A DNA stretch of 64,000 nt from Spirosoma agri (GCF_010747415.1 NZ_JAAGNZ010000001.1:248001-312000), one strand, 5' to 3'. Shown: positions 26,511 to 36,576, numbered from the stretch's first letter. Numbers and translations are program-made. The notes: a model not told the origin generated them from the letters alone.

Positions 26511-27896
26511 ATGGCTGTTTTAGATGCACCCCCGCTTCGCCATGAGGCTAACGTGGTCCGCAAGGTTACCGATTGGCAACCCTACGAAAAGACCTTGTTC
26601 CGGTTCGTTTTTATCTATTTCGGTATTCAGTTGTTGCCGATCGACGGGCAATTCGTCCAAAATCTGGTTGCGACCGGGGGAGGGTATTCACGCTATGTCT
26701 TTAACCTTTCCCGGTACGCTCCGCATTTTTTCGGTCCGCAGGATACCTTCCTGAACTGGCTGGTTGTTGCGATTATTGCGGTCATTGGTACGGTAATCTG
26801 GAGCCTGCGGGACCGACAAACCGCGAACTATGATGGCCTGTATTACTGGTTGCGCGTCGCGCTACGATACCGGCTGGCGATCGGACTGATTGCCTACGGG
26901 TTTATCAAACTTTTCCCGTTACAGGCCCCGCTACCGTCGATCAGCAATCTGAACACGGCATACGGCGATCATTCGGCCTGGAAACTGTTCTCACTCACAC
27001 TCGGCATCGTGCCTTCCTACCAATCCTTTCTGGGTGGGGTCGAACTGCTGGGCGGACTGTTACTGCTGCATCGCAAAACGGCCACTATCGGAACGTTGAT
27101 CATTCTGCCATTCTTGGGGAACGTGTTTTTTTCCAATCTGGCGTACGAGGGCGGGGAGTATGTGTATAGCGGGCTGCTCATCACGTTCGCGCTGGTTCTC
27201 TTTGCTTTCGATGCGATCCGGCTCTTCAGACTGGTATCGCTCGAACTACCAACGGCTCCGAATCGGTTTCGGCCAATCTTCTCGGAACAGTGGCAACGCT
27301 ACGGTCGGCTGGCGCTCAAGGGTGCGTTTGTGCTCTTCGCGGTCGTGGTTTATGGCTACAGCACGTATGCGGCCTACCGCACAGGACCGGTTCGATTCCC
27401 GCAAACGCCGGGGTTGCCGGGTGTATCTGGGCTCTATAATGTCAGCGCGTTTCGGATTGGCAACAAAACGCTGCCTTATTCAAAAACAGATCTGATTCGC
27501 TGGCAGGACGTTGTTTTCGAAACCTGGAACACGATCAGCATTAAGTCCAACCGGCCCGTAACGCTGCTGAACACGAACGTCGAACAGGTGTCGGGAGCGG
27601 ACACGGAGCGGGATTATGAACTGGCGGGTTCGCAAGGCCGTCATTACTACCGCTACAGCATCGATAGTACGTCGCGTGGTGCGGATGGTTCGGTATTGAC
27701 GCTGAAAAATGCCAATCCCAACCATAAGACTGAGACGCTGAAGTTATCGCTGAAGCGGCAAAATGCGTCGACGCTGATCGTATCGGGTCTGAATGAAACC
27801 CGTGATTCGGTATATGCTGTGCTTACTAAAATCGATAAGAAGTACCTCATCGACGAAGCCGCCAAAGCGGGTCGGCGCGGGTCGCTTACACTTTAA
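26511..27896 (+). CDS. DoxX-like membrane protein with C-terminal extracytoplasmic domain (copy 1)
   Basis: A 461-residue protein. The first 300 residues hold about 6-8 hydrophobic helices. The region YYWLRVALRYRLAIGLIAYG (about 112-131) followed by FIKLFPLQAP and the later LGGVELLGGLLLL resembles the DoxX/DoxD-type membrane family. Members include quinone-reactive subunits of thiosulfate oxidoreductase. The last 150 residues (from about YGYSTYAAYRTGP) look like a soluble beta domain on the periplasmic side. It lies between SusD and a longer paralogue with 12-base gaps. Together with the cytochrome c and SoxC-type genes it suggests an electron-transfer or sulfur-redox role. DoxX membership is by pattern, so treat it as probable. 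Confidence 0.7.
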   Translation: MAVLDAPPLRHEANVVRKVTDWQPYEKTLFRFVFIYFGIQLLPIDGQFVQNLVATGGGYSRYVFNLSRYAPHFFGPQDTFLNWLVVAIIAVIGTVIWSLRDRQTANYDGLYYWLRVALRYRLAIGLIAYGFIKLFPLQAPLPSISNLNTAYGDHSAWKLFSLTLGIVPSYQSFLGGVELLGGLLLLHRKTATIGTLIILPFLGNVFFSNLAYEGGEYVYSGLLITFALVLFAFDAIRLFRLVSLELPTAPNRFRPIFSEQWQRYGRLALKGAFVLFAVVVYGYSTYAAYRTGPVRFPQTPGLPGVSGLYNVSAFRIGNKTLPYSKTDLIRWQDVVFETWNTISIKSNRPVTLLNTNVEQVSGADTERDYELAGSQGRHYYRYSIDSTSRGADGSVLTLKNANPNHKTETLKLSLKRQNASTLIVSGLNETRDSVYAVLTKIDKKYLIDEAAKAGRRGSLTL

Positions 27897-27908
27897 CCTC
27901 CTCCGAAC

Positions 27909-29681
27909 ATGGCAATTCCTAACATCTCTCCCGAACGGGCTGACCTGGGGCTGGTATCGCCCGAAGAACTGGTTGGGACACATCAGGCTGGGCCGCATCA
28001 GGTTGGGCCACATCCAGCGGAAATGAAACAGGCTGGGCCGCATCAGGCTGGGCCGCATCAGGCCAATAGTCGAACAGAAGCGATTAAGCAGCCACCTGCT
28101 CAACATCGTCGGGCGTGGACCGAAGGACAGAAGGTTCTGTTCCGAATCGCGTTTGTGTTTTTTGTGAGTATGTCGTTGCCCAACAACGTAGCGTGGTACA
28201 AAGAGGTGATTGCCTTGGATTGGCTGCATCTGCATTACCGCGATCTGTACGATGTGGCCCGTTTCGGATCAGGCTTGACAATTTTCGGTAATAAACTGTT
28301 TGGTAGTCCTTTGAACGGGTACGCATCCTGGATCATCACCCTGATTTTTGCCACGGTCGGCGGACTGATCTGGACGGCTGTTGCCCGGTTTCGCCGGAAA
28401 GAAGCCCGCGATTATGACCTGTTGTATTACTGGTTACGGGTAATTGTCCGTTACCGGGCGGGCATTGGTATTATCGGTTTCGGCTTCACGAAGCTGATGC
28501 CCACGCAGTTACCCTATCCTTCGCTGGGCTTACTGAACACGAACTTCGGCGATCTGACCGCGCAGAAGATCTACTGGCTCTCCATCGGCATTGCGCCCTG
28601 GTACGAAGTCTTTACGGGTGTGGTCGAGGTACTGGCTGGGGCACTGTTGTTCTTTCGGGCTACCACGTTCTGGGGTGCGGTACTGCTGTTTGGTGCGCTG
28701 GCCGACATTGTGTACGTCAATTTAGCCTACGACGGTGGGGTTCACGGCTACAGTTCTTATTTCGTGTTGCTGTCGGGTTTTCTGCTGGTGTACTACATCA
28801 AAGACATCTATACCCTCCTGATCCGGGAGCGCCCCACTATCCCCGCTTATTTTTATCCCGCGCTGACGGGTTGGCAGCAATACGTTCGCATTGGCCTGAA
28901 AACGGCGACCATTGGCATTTTTTTGGTACTGCTCTATTGGCTCCAATACGTCAACTTCGTCTATGATCCGTACAAACAACCGGCGCAGAAAGGGGTGAAA
29001 GAACTGCGCGGTAATTACAACGTCACGGAGTTTCGGCTCAATGGTAAACCAGTACCGTATTCACCGTTGGATTCGGTACGCTGGCAGGAAGCGACCTTTG
29101 AGAATTGGACGACGTTGACGTTTAAAACGGCTAAACCTGTTGAACTGGACCTCTCGAACGGGGGCGGGGCACCGATGCGCGACATCAACCGGACGTTCGA
29201 GCTGACGGGCGTTGCGGGTGGACAGCGGGTGTTCTATTACGAGGCTGATACGAAAAATCACGTACTGTACTTGCAGGACAAAAATCGGGGGGCACGAAAT
29301 GCCGAAAACCGGGAATTCCTCGCTAACAACGGTGATCTGGGTGGCGCTGGCCGGCGACGGGGTGAACCGGGGGGGGGCAAATCAGAAAAAGCGACCCAGC
29401 CTGACAACTGGATACCGAAAACAGCGCTGGCCAACATAGGTCCCGAGGATTCAAAAATTGATCCCATCGCCCGCTCTACCCGACGTACGAAAGGCATTGA
29501 CGCCGAATCGAAACCGGCCAACCGCAACCGGATGATTCTCAACTATAAAACAACGGATGGGCAGCGGGTTGTTTTGACCGGTATCAACGAGCATAACGAT
29601 TCGATCTACGTTGTGCTGGACCGGATGAAACGAGCCTATGCGCTGTCGGAAAGTACGCTCAAAGCCGGCACGTATGAGTAA
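27909..29681 (+). CDS. DoxX-like membrane protein with His-rich repeat N-terminus (copy 2)
   Basis: A 590-residue paralogue of the preceding gene. Shared marks include YYWLRVIVRYRAGIGIIGFG, then FTKLMPTQLPYPSLGLLNTN, and the soluble region FRLNGKPVPYSPLDSVRWQE. Two parts are unique. At about residues 25-52 there is a repeat of GPHQA/V units, rich in His and encoded by near-identical 15-base direct repeats. Inside the C-terminal domain there is a long Gly/Arg/Asn-rich insertion (GAGRRRGEPGGGKSEK). The gene pair looks like a tandem duplication that then diverged. The stop overlaps the start of the cytochrome c gene (ATGAGTAA), implying translational coupling. The His tract may bind a metal; that is a guess. 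Confidence 0.7.
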   Translation: MAIPNISPERADLGLVSPEELVGTHQAGPHQVGPHPAEMKQAGPHQAGPHQANSRTEAIKQPPAQHRRAWTEGQKVLFRIAFVFFVSMSLPNNVAWYKEVIALDWLHLHYRDLYDVARFGSGLTIFGNKLFGSPLNGYASWIITLIFATVGGLIWTAVARFRRKEARDYDLLYYWLRVIVRYRAGIGIIGFGFTKLMPTQLPYPSLGLLNTNFGDLTAQKIYWLSIGIAPWYEVFTGVVEVLAGALLFFRATTFWGAVLLFGALADIVYVNLAYDGGVHGYSSYFVLLSGFLLVYYIKDIYTLLIRERPTIPAYFYPALTGWQQYVRIGLKTATIGIFLVLLYWLQYVNFVYDPYKQPAQKGVKELRGNYNVTEFRLNGKPVPYSPLDSVRWQEATFENWTTLTFKTAKPVELDLSNGGGAPMRDINRTFELTGVAGGQRVFYYEADTKNHVLYLQDKNRGARNAENREFLANNGDLGGAGRRRGEPGGGKSEKATQPDNWIPKTALANIGPEDSKIDPIARSTRRTKGIDAESKPANRNRMILNYKTTDGQRVVLTGINEHNDSIYVVLDRMKRAYALSESTLKAGTYE

Positions 29682-30252
29682 ACTACTGGTGATTTTATCT
29701 ACCATATGGGTAGGGCTGGGCGGCTTGATTCCCCAACTGCCCAGACCACCTTTGCCCCACGCAGTCGGCGATACGTTGCCGAATCGATTTGGGTTTGGCA
29801 AGCCCGCGACAGCCGCTCAGATCTCCCGGATCGATATCGACGTGCGACCCGATGGGGTTGGGCTACCTGCCGGATCGGGAACGGCCGCGAAGGGACAAGT
29901 GATTTTTGTCAGCAAGTGTGCGGCCTGCCACGGTGTAGGGGGCACAGGCGGAGCCCAGGGGGCTTTGGTCGTCACAGCGCCCGCGCCTGGCAAACGGCCG
30001 GCCAACGTCATTGGCAATTACTGGCCTTACGCGAGTACGGTCTTCGATTACATCCGGCGCGCTATGCCTTTTGCCGAACCGGGATCACTCACCAACAACG
30101 AAGTGTATGCACTCACGGCCTATCTGCTCAGTGCCAATAACCTTATGGATGAGAAAACGGTCCTCGACGCGAAAATTCTACCGACAATACAAATGCCCGC
30201 TCAGAAACGGTTTGTGCCCGACGATCGACGGGGTGGTCCTGACATACATTGA
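29674..30252 (+). CDS. Cytochrome c, SoxD-like subunit of sulfite dehydrogenase
   Basis: A 192-residue secreted c-type cytochrome with a signal-like N-terminus (MSKLLVILSTIWVGLGGLIP). It has a single haem site, CAACH (Cys82, Cys85, His86), and a C-terminal helix pattern typical of class I. A Met axial ligand is plausible at RAMPF (about residue 130). It overlaps the upstream DoxX-like gene and ends 2 bases before the molybdopterin enzyme gene, so it is the natural electron acceptor for it, as SoxD is for SoxC. I use the ATG at 29674 rather than the upstream in-frame start at 29638, which lies inside the previous gene. Confidence 0.85.
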   Translation: MSKLLVILSTIWVGLGGLIPQLPRPPLPHAVGDTLPNRFGFGKPATAAQISRIDIDVRPDGVGLPAGSGTAAKGQVIFVSKCAACHGVGGTGGAQGALVVTAPAPGKRPANVIGNYWPYASTVFDYIRRAMPFAEPGSLTNNEVYALTAYLLSANNLMDEKTVLDAKILPTIQMPAQKRFVPDDRRGGPDIH

Positions 30253-30254
30253 TA

Positions 30255-31544
30255 ATGAGTTTCTTTGACAAACAACAAAACCTGAAGCCCGAGCGCGACG
30301 AGAATCAATCGACGCATCCGCCGAAACTTACCCGAAGAACGCTGCTGGGTGGAGCGGCAACGGTTGCCGTCGCGGTCGTACAAACTTCATGGACAAAAGG
30401 CGTGCAGATCGGCATTCCCGAACAACCCGACGATCCTACCCGACGAATGGGCATACCGCCGGGCGAGGTTGGCACCCGGTCGCCGTTCGAGAAAGTGGTT
30501 AGGAAAGCGTCTGATATCTCGTCCCGAACGCCGTTGCAGGATTTACACGGGACCATCACGCCGTCCGATCTGCATTTCGAGCGACATCATAACGGTGTAC
30601 CGGCCATCAATCCCGCTACGTATGAACTGCTCATCCATGGGCAGGTAGAGCGGCCAACCGTGTTTTCGCTGGCTGATCTGAAGCGGTTTCCATCCGTGTC
30701 CCGTATTGCCTTTTTGGAATGTTCCGGCAACTTCCGGACGGGTAAAGAAACCATGAGTCCGCAGGAAATTTGCGGGCTGACCAGCCAGAGCGAATGGACT
30801 GGCGTGCGACTCTCGACCTTATTTCGGGAAGTGGGCGTGAAGCCAGACTCCGCTGACGGTCGCCCCGGCTGGTTTCTGGCCGAGGGCGGTGATGCCGCTG
30901 TTATGTCACGTAGCATTCCGCTTCGCAAGGGCTGGGACGATGCGATTATTGCGTACGCCCAGAACGGGGAAGCACTTCGCCCCGAACAGGGTTATCCGGT
31001 ACGTCTGTTTTTGCCCGGCTGGGAAGGGAACACCAGCGTGAAATGGCTGCGTCGGCTCGAAATCGGTGATCAGCCCTGGCAGACCCGTGAAGAAACATCG
31101 AAGTACACCGAAGGTATCAAAGGGGGCAAAATCCGGCAATTTAGTTTCGACATAGACGCACGGTCGATCATTACCTTTCCCGCTTATCCCGTGCAGGTGG
31201 AGCGGGGCTGGATCGAGATTCGGGGACTGGCCTGGAGCGGGCGGGGCAAAGTTGTTCTTGTGGAGGTTAGCACGGATGCTGGCAAGCGTTGGCAACGAGC
31301 TGACTTGCAGGAGCCGGTACTGGATAAAGCGCACGTTCGCTTTCGGCATCTCTGGCAGTGGAACGGTGCAGAAACCGAAATTATGAGTCGCGTGACGGAC
31401 GAGACAGGATATACCCAGCCCACGTTTGCCCAGTTGATCGACGCACGGGGGGCTGATACGGGCGGCTACCATTTCAACCCGATTACGGCCTGGCAAATCA
31501 AACCCGATGGTCGGGTGCTGAACCGTCCGGAGAACTGGCGATAA
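30255..31544 (+). CDS. soxC: SoxC-like molybdenum sulfite dehydrogenase
   Basis: A 429-residue sulfite-oxidase-family enzyme that oxidises sulfite to sulfate (or a related sulfane/sulfone step in the Sox system) using Mo-pterin. A twin-arginine export signal (KLTRRTLLGGAA, RR at 27-28) sends the folded enzyme to the periplasm. The Mo-coordinating Cys is Cys156 in FLECSGNF. Downstream are the typical GYPVRLFLPGWEGNTSVKWL region and a C-terminal Mo-co dimerisation domain (VLVEVSTDAGKRWQRA). It forms a unit with the cytochrome c two bases upstream. Other Sox genes (soxAXYZB) are not in the window, so only the sulfite/sulfone step is encoded here. Confidence 0.9.
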   Translation: MSFFDKQQNLKPERDENQSTHPPKLTRRTLLGGAATVAVAVVQTSWTKGVQIGIPEQPDDPTRRMGIPPGEVGTRSPFEKVVRKASDISSRTPLQDLHGTITPSDLHFERHHNGVPAINPATYELLIHGQVERPTVFSLADLKRFPSVSRIAFLECSGNFRTGKETMSPQEICGLTSQSEWTGVRLSTLFREVGVKPDSADGRPGWFLAEGGDAAVMSRSIPLRKGWDDAIIAYAQNGEALRPEQGYPVRLFLPGWEGNTSVKWLRRLEIGDQPWQTREETSKYTEGIKGGKIRQFSFDIDARSIITFPAYPVQVERGWIEIRGLAWSGRGKVVLVEVSTDAGKRWQRADLQEPVLDKAHVRFRHLWQWNGAETEIMSRVTDETGYTQPTFAQLIDARGADTGGYHFNPITAWQIKPDGRVLNRPENWR

Positions 31545-31649
31545 CTTCCTGGTCAAAGCAAGAGGGTATCTGGCTAAGCACGAAGTACAGGTATCGATTT
31601 TAAGACGCAACGGCAAGCCTACACGAATTGCATCCTCTTTTTAAGTAGT

Positions 31650-31674
31650 CACTTATAATCTATTTGTTATATAG
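31650..31674 (+). promoter_or_regulatory. Shared upstream element, copy B
   Basis: Copy of the 25-base element at 21436-21460: CACTTATA, A, TCTATTT, two bases and TATATAG, with the same internal spacing and 22 of 25 bases identical. Just beyond it, both copies also share ATTAAT-type sequence. It lies 77 bases before the ATG of the downstream SusC gene. Confidence 0.6.
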
Positions 31675-31750
31675 GTTTTGTGTATTAATTAAAAAATCCG
31701 GTCTATTGATGAGAACTACTAATTCACGATACAACCTAAAAGACAAAACC

Positions 31751-34700
31751 ATGACACAGAAAATTTTACGAAGTTTTTACACGACGATACGAGTGAGTAT
31801 AGCCCTTTTATGGCTTACCAGCCATGCACACGCGCAGGGGCAAAACGTAACCGGAACCATCAAAGACAAGCAGACGGGTGAGGTATTGCCCGGCGTATCG
31901 GTTGTCGTAAAAGGGACTACCAACGGCACCACCTCCGATCAAGAGGGCACGTTCAAGCTGACTGTGTCGCCCAGCGCAACCCTTATCTTTTCGTTCATCG
32001 GGTATGCATCCGTTGAGCAGCCCGTACAGAACCGAACGGTTTTCGCGATTGAGCTAAGTGCGGATACCAAGCAGCTCAGCGAAGTGATGGTCGTGGGGTA
32101 TGGCACGCAGGCGAAAGCTGAATTTACGGGGTCAGCGGTGCGGGTAAACGGTGATGCGATCAAAGAGCAACCCGTTCAAAGTTTCGACCAGGCATTGCAG
32201 GGCCGGGCCGCCGGAGTAAGTATTGCGCAGCCCAACGGAGTCCTCAATAACCCGCCTGTCATCCGGATCAGGGGCGTAAACTCAATCTCACTCAGCTCGT
32301 ATCCACTAGTCGTGGTGGATGGTATTCCCATCAATACCGGCAATGTATCGGCCAGTACGGCGGTTCCGAATAATCCGCTGGGCGACATAAACCCGGCTGA
32401 TATTGAGTCAATCGATGTGTTGAAAGATGCGGCCTCAACGTCGATCTATGGCTCACGGGCGGCAGCGGGCGTCTTGCTGATCACGACCAAACGCGGCAAA
32501 ACCGGCAAACCCCGGATTGCGTACGAAACCTGGGTGGGTGCTTCGGAGGCCGTCCGTCTGCCGGAGCTATTGAACGCCGACCAATACATTGCCATCAAGA
32601 ACGAAGCCGTTTTGAACGCTAAAATTCTGGGCGGTAATCAGGCAAATGACAACGTAGCCTCGGCCCTGTTTTTCCCGAACAGAAACGCGGATGGTTCGGC
32701 AGTGGACACCCGCTGGTACGACTACATCTACCGCACGGGAGTATCGCAGAGCCAGAATATAAGCGTTTCGGGAGGCTCAGCCGCGACGACCTATTATTTC
32801 TCCGCTAATTATACCAAGCAAAACGGTATCCTGAAAGGCAACGAATTCGCCCGGAAAGCGGCTCGGTTCAACATCGACCAAGAAGTAACGAGTTGGTTGA
32901 AACTGAAAGGCAGCATCTCCTACAACACGAGCAATAACCTGTCTCCCTATTCGGGTTCGACGCCCAATACCACGTTTCTGCTGGTATCGGCTGCGCGTTT
33001 AGCCATTGCCCTGCCTCCCAACGTAGCGGCCTACAATGCCGATGGTAGCTATAACATCAGTACTGCCAGTCCCAACACGATTGGTATGGGGAACAATCAG
33101 GTCGTGAGCAATTTTGGCAATCCGGTCGCCTTGCTGGATTTGAACCGTTATTCGTCAGTAAACGATCGCATTATTGGTAGTCTGGGTGCCACCGCTACCC
33201 TCCTGAAGAACCTAACGTTTACGACGACGTATTCAATCGACCGGTTGCGGACTGACAACGTAAGTTTCGACAGCGCCATTCAGGGGAACGGTTTCTCAAC
33301 GAAGGGGGCGGTTGCCAATGCCACGGCTATTCGCGATAACTGGGATTGGGCCAGCACGCTGACGTATAACGAAACGTTCGGGGGTAAACATGGCGTATCG
33401 GTTTTAGCCGGTTACGATGTACAAAAGTTCAATAACTCGTCCTGGGGCGCAACCCGAACGCAGGGATCGGATCAATTCTTTCAGAATTACCAGGGTAACT
33501 GGGGCGTCATTACGGCATCGGACAATGATCTCAGCGAGCGGGCTTACCTATCGTTCTTCTCCCGGCTGACGTATGATCTGAATAAGAAATACTTCCTAAC
33601 GGTCAACTTCCGGCGGGATGGTAATTCGGCACTCGGTACGGGTAGAAAATACGGCAATTTTGGCGGTGTATCCGGCGGCTGGGTAGTATCCGAAGAAAGG
33701 TTTTACAAAAATTCCGGACTGGTATCGACGCTTAGTACTATCAAACTGCGCGCCAGCTGGGGTAGGGTCGGCAATGGTAACCTGAGCAATGCGTTCAATT
33801 CGCAGGAGTTATATAGCGGTTCGCTGTATGGTAGTGCACCTACCTGGGCTATTTCGCAGGCGGGCAACCCAAATCTGGGTTGGGAAACCAGTGACCAGAC
33901 AAACGTTGGGGCCGATCTGGGCTTCTGGAATAACCGCATTCAGGTCGATCTGACGTATTTCAATAACGACGTAAATGGGTTGATTCTCAGCGCACCCCAG
34001 GCGGTGTCGAAAGGTATTCCCGGCAACGCCATTCTGGGGAACGTTGGCTCGATGTACAACCGGGGTATCGAGATTGGCATCAACGGAACGATCATCCGTA
34101 AAGGCGATTTCTCCTGGAATGCGGGGTTCAATTACACGAATCTACGCAATAAGGTAACTGCCCTGTCGAGTGGCAGCACCGACATTGTTGGTACGACGAT
34201 GGTATCGTACGAGACGACGAATATTACGCGCGTCGGGTATTCGGTCGGTAGCTTGTATGGCGCGAAAACGGCGGGTGTGAATCCCGATAATGGGCGTCGG
34301 ATTTTTATCAATGCCAAAGGCGAACAGGTTCAATATAGCCAGGTCGTGGCACCCGGCGAAAGCCAGTGGACCTACCTGGATGGCAAAACCGCAGCGGCCA
34401 TTACGGGGGCTGATTACTATCTGATTGGCAATGCCTTACCAAAATGGTACGGTGGTTTCAATAGTAACTTTAAATACAGAAACTTTGATGCCGGACTAAA
34501 CCTGACGTTCTCGGGCGGTAACCTGATCATGTACGGAACCCGCGCTACGCTGCTGGATCAACGGGCCTACAACAACTCGACCGAAGTGCTGACCCGCTGG
34601 CAAAAGCCGGGCGACATCACCGACGTACCGCGTCTGGTGTATAATGATCAAACATCGAGTGGTTCCTCATTCCCGGTATCGACCAACGCTGAAAAAGGTG

Positions 34701-34942
34701 ATTTCGTCCGCCTGCAAAATGCATCCATTGGCTACAGATTACCAGCCAGCTTATTTGGTAAAACAGGTATCAGTTCTGTTCGGGTGTATGCGCAGGGGTC
34801 AAATCTTCTGCTGCTAACGCCTTACACCGGTGCTGATCCGGAATCATCCTCGAATGGTAATTCTAACACTACGCCGGGCGTCGAAAAGAATTCCATCGGC
34901 CAGGCACGCACCTTCACGTTTGGTCTTAACGTAGGATTTTAA
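31751..34942 (+). CDS. SusC/RagA-family TonB-dependent outer-membrane transporter
   Basis: A 1063-residue SusC homologue. ATG at 31751 gives the signal region beginning MTQKILRSFYTTIRVSIALL (ending ...SHAHAQ); ATG at 31709 is possible. A carboxypeptidase-regulatory-like domain (VTGTIKDKQTGEVLPGVSVV), a plug (VIRIRGVNSISLSSYPLVVV and DIESIDVLKDAASTSIYGSR) and the beta-barrel follow. It starts a plus-strand unit with SusD, a TPR protein and a DUF1684 protein. It shares an upstream element with the operon before it, so the two uptake systems may respond to the same signal. No glycosidase is attached. Confidence 0.95.
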   Translation: MTQKILRSFYTTIRVSIALLWLTSHAHAQGQNVTGTIKDKQTGEVLPGVSVVVKGTTNGTTSDQEGTFKLTVSPSATLIFSFIGYASVEQPVQNRTVFAIELSADTKQLSEVMVVGYGTQAKAEFTGSAVRVNGDAIKEQPVQSFDQALQGRAAGVSIAQPNGVLNNPPVIRIRGVNSISLSSYPLVVVDGIPINTGNVSASTAVPNNPLGDINPADIESIDVLKDAASTSIYGSRAAAGVLLITTKRGKTGKPRIAYETWVGASEAVRLPELLNADQYIAIKNEAVLNAKILGGNQANDNVASALFFPNRNADGSAVDTRWYDYIYRTGVSQSQNISVSGGSAATTYYFSANYTKQNGILKGNEFARKAARFNIDQEVTSWLKLKGSISYNTSNNLSPYSGSTPNTTFLLVSAARLAIALPPNVAAYNADGSYNISTASPNTIGMGNNQVVSNFGNPVALLDLNRYSSVNDRIIGSLGATATLLKNLTFTTTYSIDRLRTDNVSFDSAIQGNGFSTKGAVANATAIRDNWDWASTLTYNETFGGKHGVSVLAGYDVQKFNNSSWGATRTQGSDQFFQNYQGNWGVITASDNDLSERAYLSFFSRLTYDLNKKYFLTVNFRRDGNSALGTGRKYGNFGGVSGGWVVSEERFYKNSGLVSTLSTIKLRASWGRVGNGNLSNAFNSQELYSGSLYGSAPTWAISQAGNPNLGWETSDQTNVGADLGFWNNRIQVDLTYFNNDVNGLILSAPQAVSKGIPGNAILGNVGSMYNRGIEIGINGTIIRKGDFSWNAGFNYTNLRNKVTALSSGSTDIVGTTMVSYETTNITRVGYSVGSLYGAKTAGVNPDNGRRIFINAKGEQVQYSQVVAPGESQWTYLDGKTAAAITGADYYLIGNALPKWYGGFNSNFKYRNFDAGLNLTFSGGNLIMYGTRATLLDQRAYNNSTEVLTRWQKPGDITDVPRLVYNDQTSSGSSFPVSTNAEKGDFVRLQNASIGYRLPASLFGKTGISSVRVYAQGSNLLLLTPYTGADPESSSNGNSNTTPGVEKNSIGQARTFTFGLNVGF

Positions 34943-35101
34943 GCGCCAGCAATTGATTCTCCAAAACTAAATCAAGGTATAGTTTATGGTTTGGGTGTAT
35001 AGTACGTTCCGAACGTCAATGGTTTAGTCTGCGTGATGCAGGCCGCTGGCTAAACGCTATACCCCAAATCACAAGCTACCTGTCATCAGCTATTTACTCG
35101 A

Positions 35102-36562
35102 ATGAAAAAACAGATAGTAACTCCACGAATTCCTCGTTTTGGTCGCTACTTGAGTGTAGGTTTACTGCTTACCATCTCGGCTTGTACGGACACCGAACTG
35201 CTTAATCCGACCCCCGCTACCGCAATCAGCGGGACCAATGCATTCGACACGCCCGACCGGATTCTGGGTCTTGTCAATGGCGTTTATAAAGCCGTGAAAA
35301 ACGCAAACTTCTACGGAGGGAACTACTTTACCTATTCGGAAGCGCGGGGGGAAGAATTCATCAACCGGACGAGCAATACGTTTACAGCCTACGAAGCCTG
35401 GAACCAGACGCTGAACTCAGGCTCGAACTTCGTAGCCGGATTCTGGGCGGCTGGGTATGCGTCGATTAACAATGCCAATATCCTGATCAAAGGACTGGCG
35501 GATAATCCGACCAAGGTAAGCGCCACGCTCGCCAGGCAATACACCGCCGAAGCGAAATTTCTGCGGGCACTTAGCTATTACAGCCTGATAACAGCATATG
35601 CGCGTCCGTATAACGAGAACAAAGGAGCCTCGCCGGGACTCCCGCTCCGGTTGCAGGCTGAGACCACAACGGCCAATAATGACCTCAAGCGGAGTACCGT
35701 AGCCGAGGTATACGCGCAAATTCTGAAAGACCTGGATGAGGCTGAGGCCGATCTACCGCTCAACTATTCGACGGCTTTGCTCAACACGACGCGGGCGCAC
35801 CGAAACACGGCGATTGCCCTGAAAACGCGCGTTTATCTGAACAGCGGCAACTGGGCAAAAGTGATTGAGGAAGCCAAAAAAATCGTGTCAACCGCTGCAC
35901 CTTATTCGGCGGCTACGGGCGTGAGTCATAAGCTGCAAAACATTGTCGAGATTTTTACCACCAATTACACCAGCACCGAGTCGATTCTGTCGGTGCCGAT
36001 GACTGAGCTGGATAACGTAACGGGGCAATCCTCGTTTCCCTATGTGTTCAACGCCAATTCTGAATATAACCTCAATCCAAACGGAATCTGGGGGGAAACC
36101 GAATGGAAATCAACGGACGCCCGGAGAACGTTTGCCCGGACAGCGTCGGGGGTGCAGTTCCTGACGAAATACAGCAAACCCTCGCCATTTCTGGATTATC
36201 TGCCCATTCTTCGGTACTCGGAAGTGTTGCTGAATTACGCTGAAGCGTCGGCCCGCACCGGTGATCTGACAACAGCAACTAATCTGCTGAAAGCGGTTCG
36301 TACGCGGTCCGATGCGACGTATACGTTTCCGGCCAGCGCCACGGGTACGCAGGATGCGCTGGTCAATACGATCCTGAAAGAGCGCCGGATCGAATTACTT
36401 GGTGAAGGGTTCCGGTCGAATGATTTACTACGAAACCTGTTGCCGTTACCCGCCAAGTCGAGTAGCTCGAACAGTGCGCCGGTGGTTCTGCCGTCGCAGA
36501 GCAATTACATTTTCCCCTTGCCCAATACGGAGATTACGACCAATAAACTGCTCTTGAGTTAG
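35102..36562 (+). CDS. SusD/RagB-family outer-membrane lipoprotein
   Basis: A 486-residue SusD homologue with a lipoprotein signal (LSVGLLLTISAC, then TDTELLNPTPATAIS). The TPR-type helix EAKFLRALSYYSLITAYARP and the C-terminal LLGEGFRSNDLLRNLLPLP followed by LPNTEITTNKLLLS replace the more usual RW-x-D-LxR ending. It follows the SusC gene by 159 bases and ends 14 bases before a TPR protein, so it is part of the same operon. The ligand is unknown. Confidence 0.93.
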   Translation: MKKQIVTPRIPRFGRYLSVGLLLTISACTDTELLNPTPATAISGTNAFDTPDRILGLVNGVYKAVKNANFYGGNYFTYSEARGEEFINRTSNTFTAYEAWNQTLNSGSNFVAGFWAAGYASINNANILIKGLADNPTKVSATLARQYTAEAKFLRALSYYSLITAYARPYNENKGASPGLPLRLQAETTTANNDLKRSTVAEVYAQILKDLDEAEADLPLNYSTALLNTTRAHRNTAIALKTRVYLNSGNWAKVIEEAKKIVSTAAPYSAATGVSHKLQNIVEIFTTNYTSTESILSVPMTELDNVTGQSSFPYVFNANSEYNLNPNGIWGETEWKSTDARRTFARTASGVQFLTKYSKPSPFLDYLPILRYSEVLLNYAEASARTGDLTTATNLLKAVRTRSDATYTFPASATGTQDALVNTILKERRIELLGEGFRSNDLLRNLLPLPAKSSSSNSAPVVLPSQSNYIFPLPNTEITTNKLLLS

Positions 36563-36576
36563 CCAACCCGTTCTTT

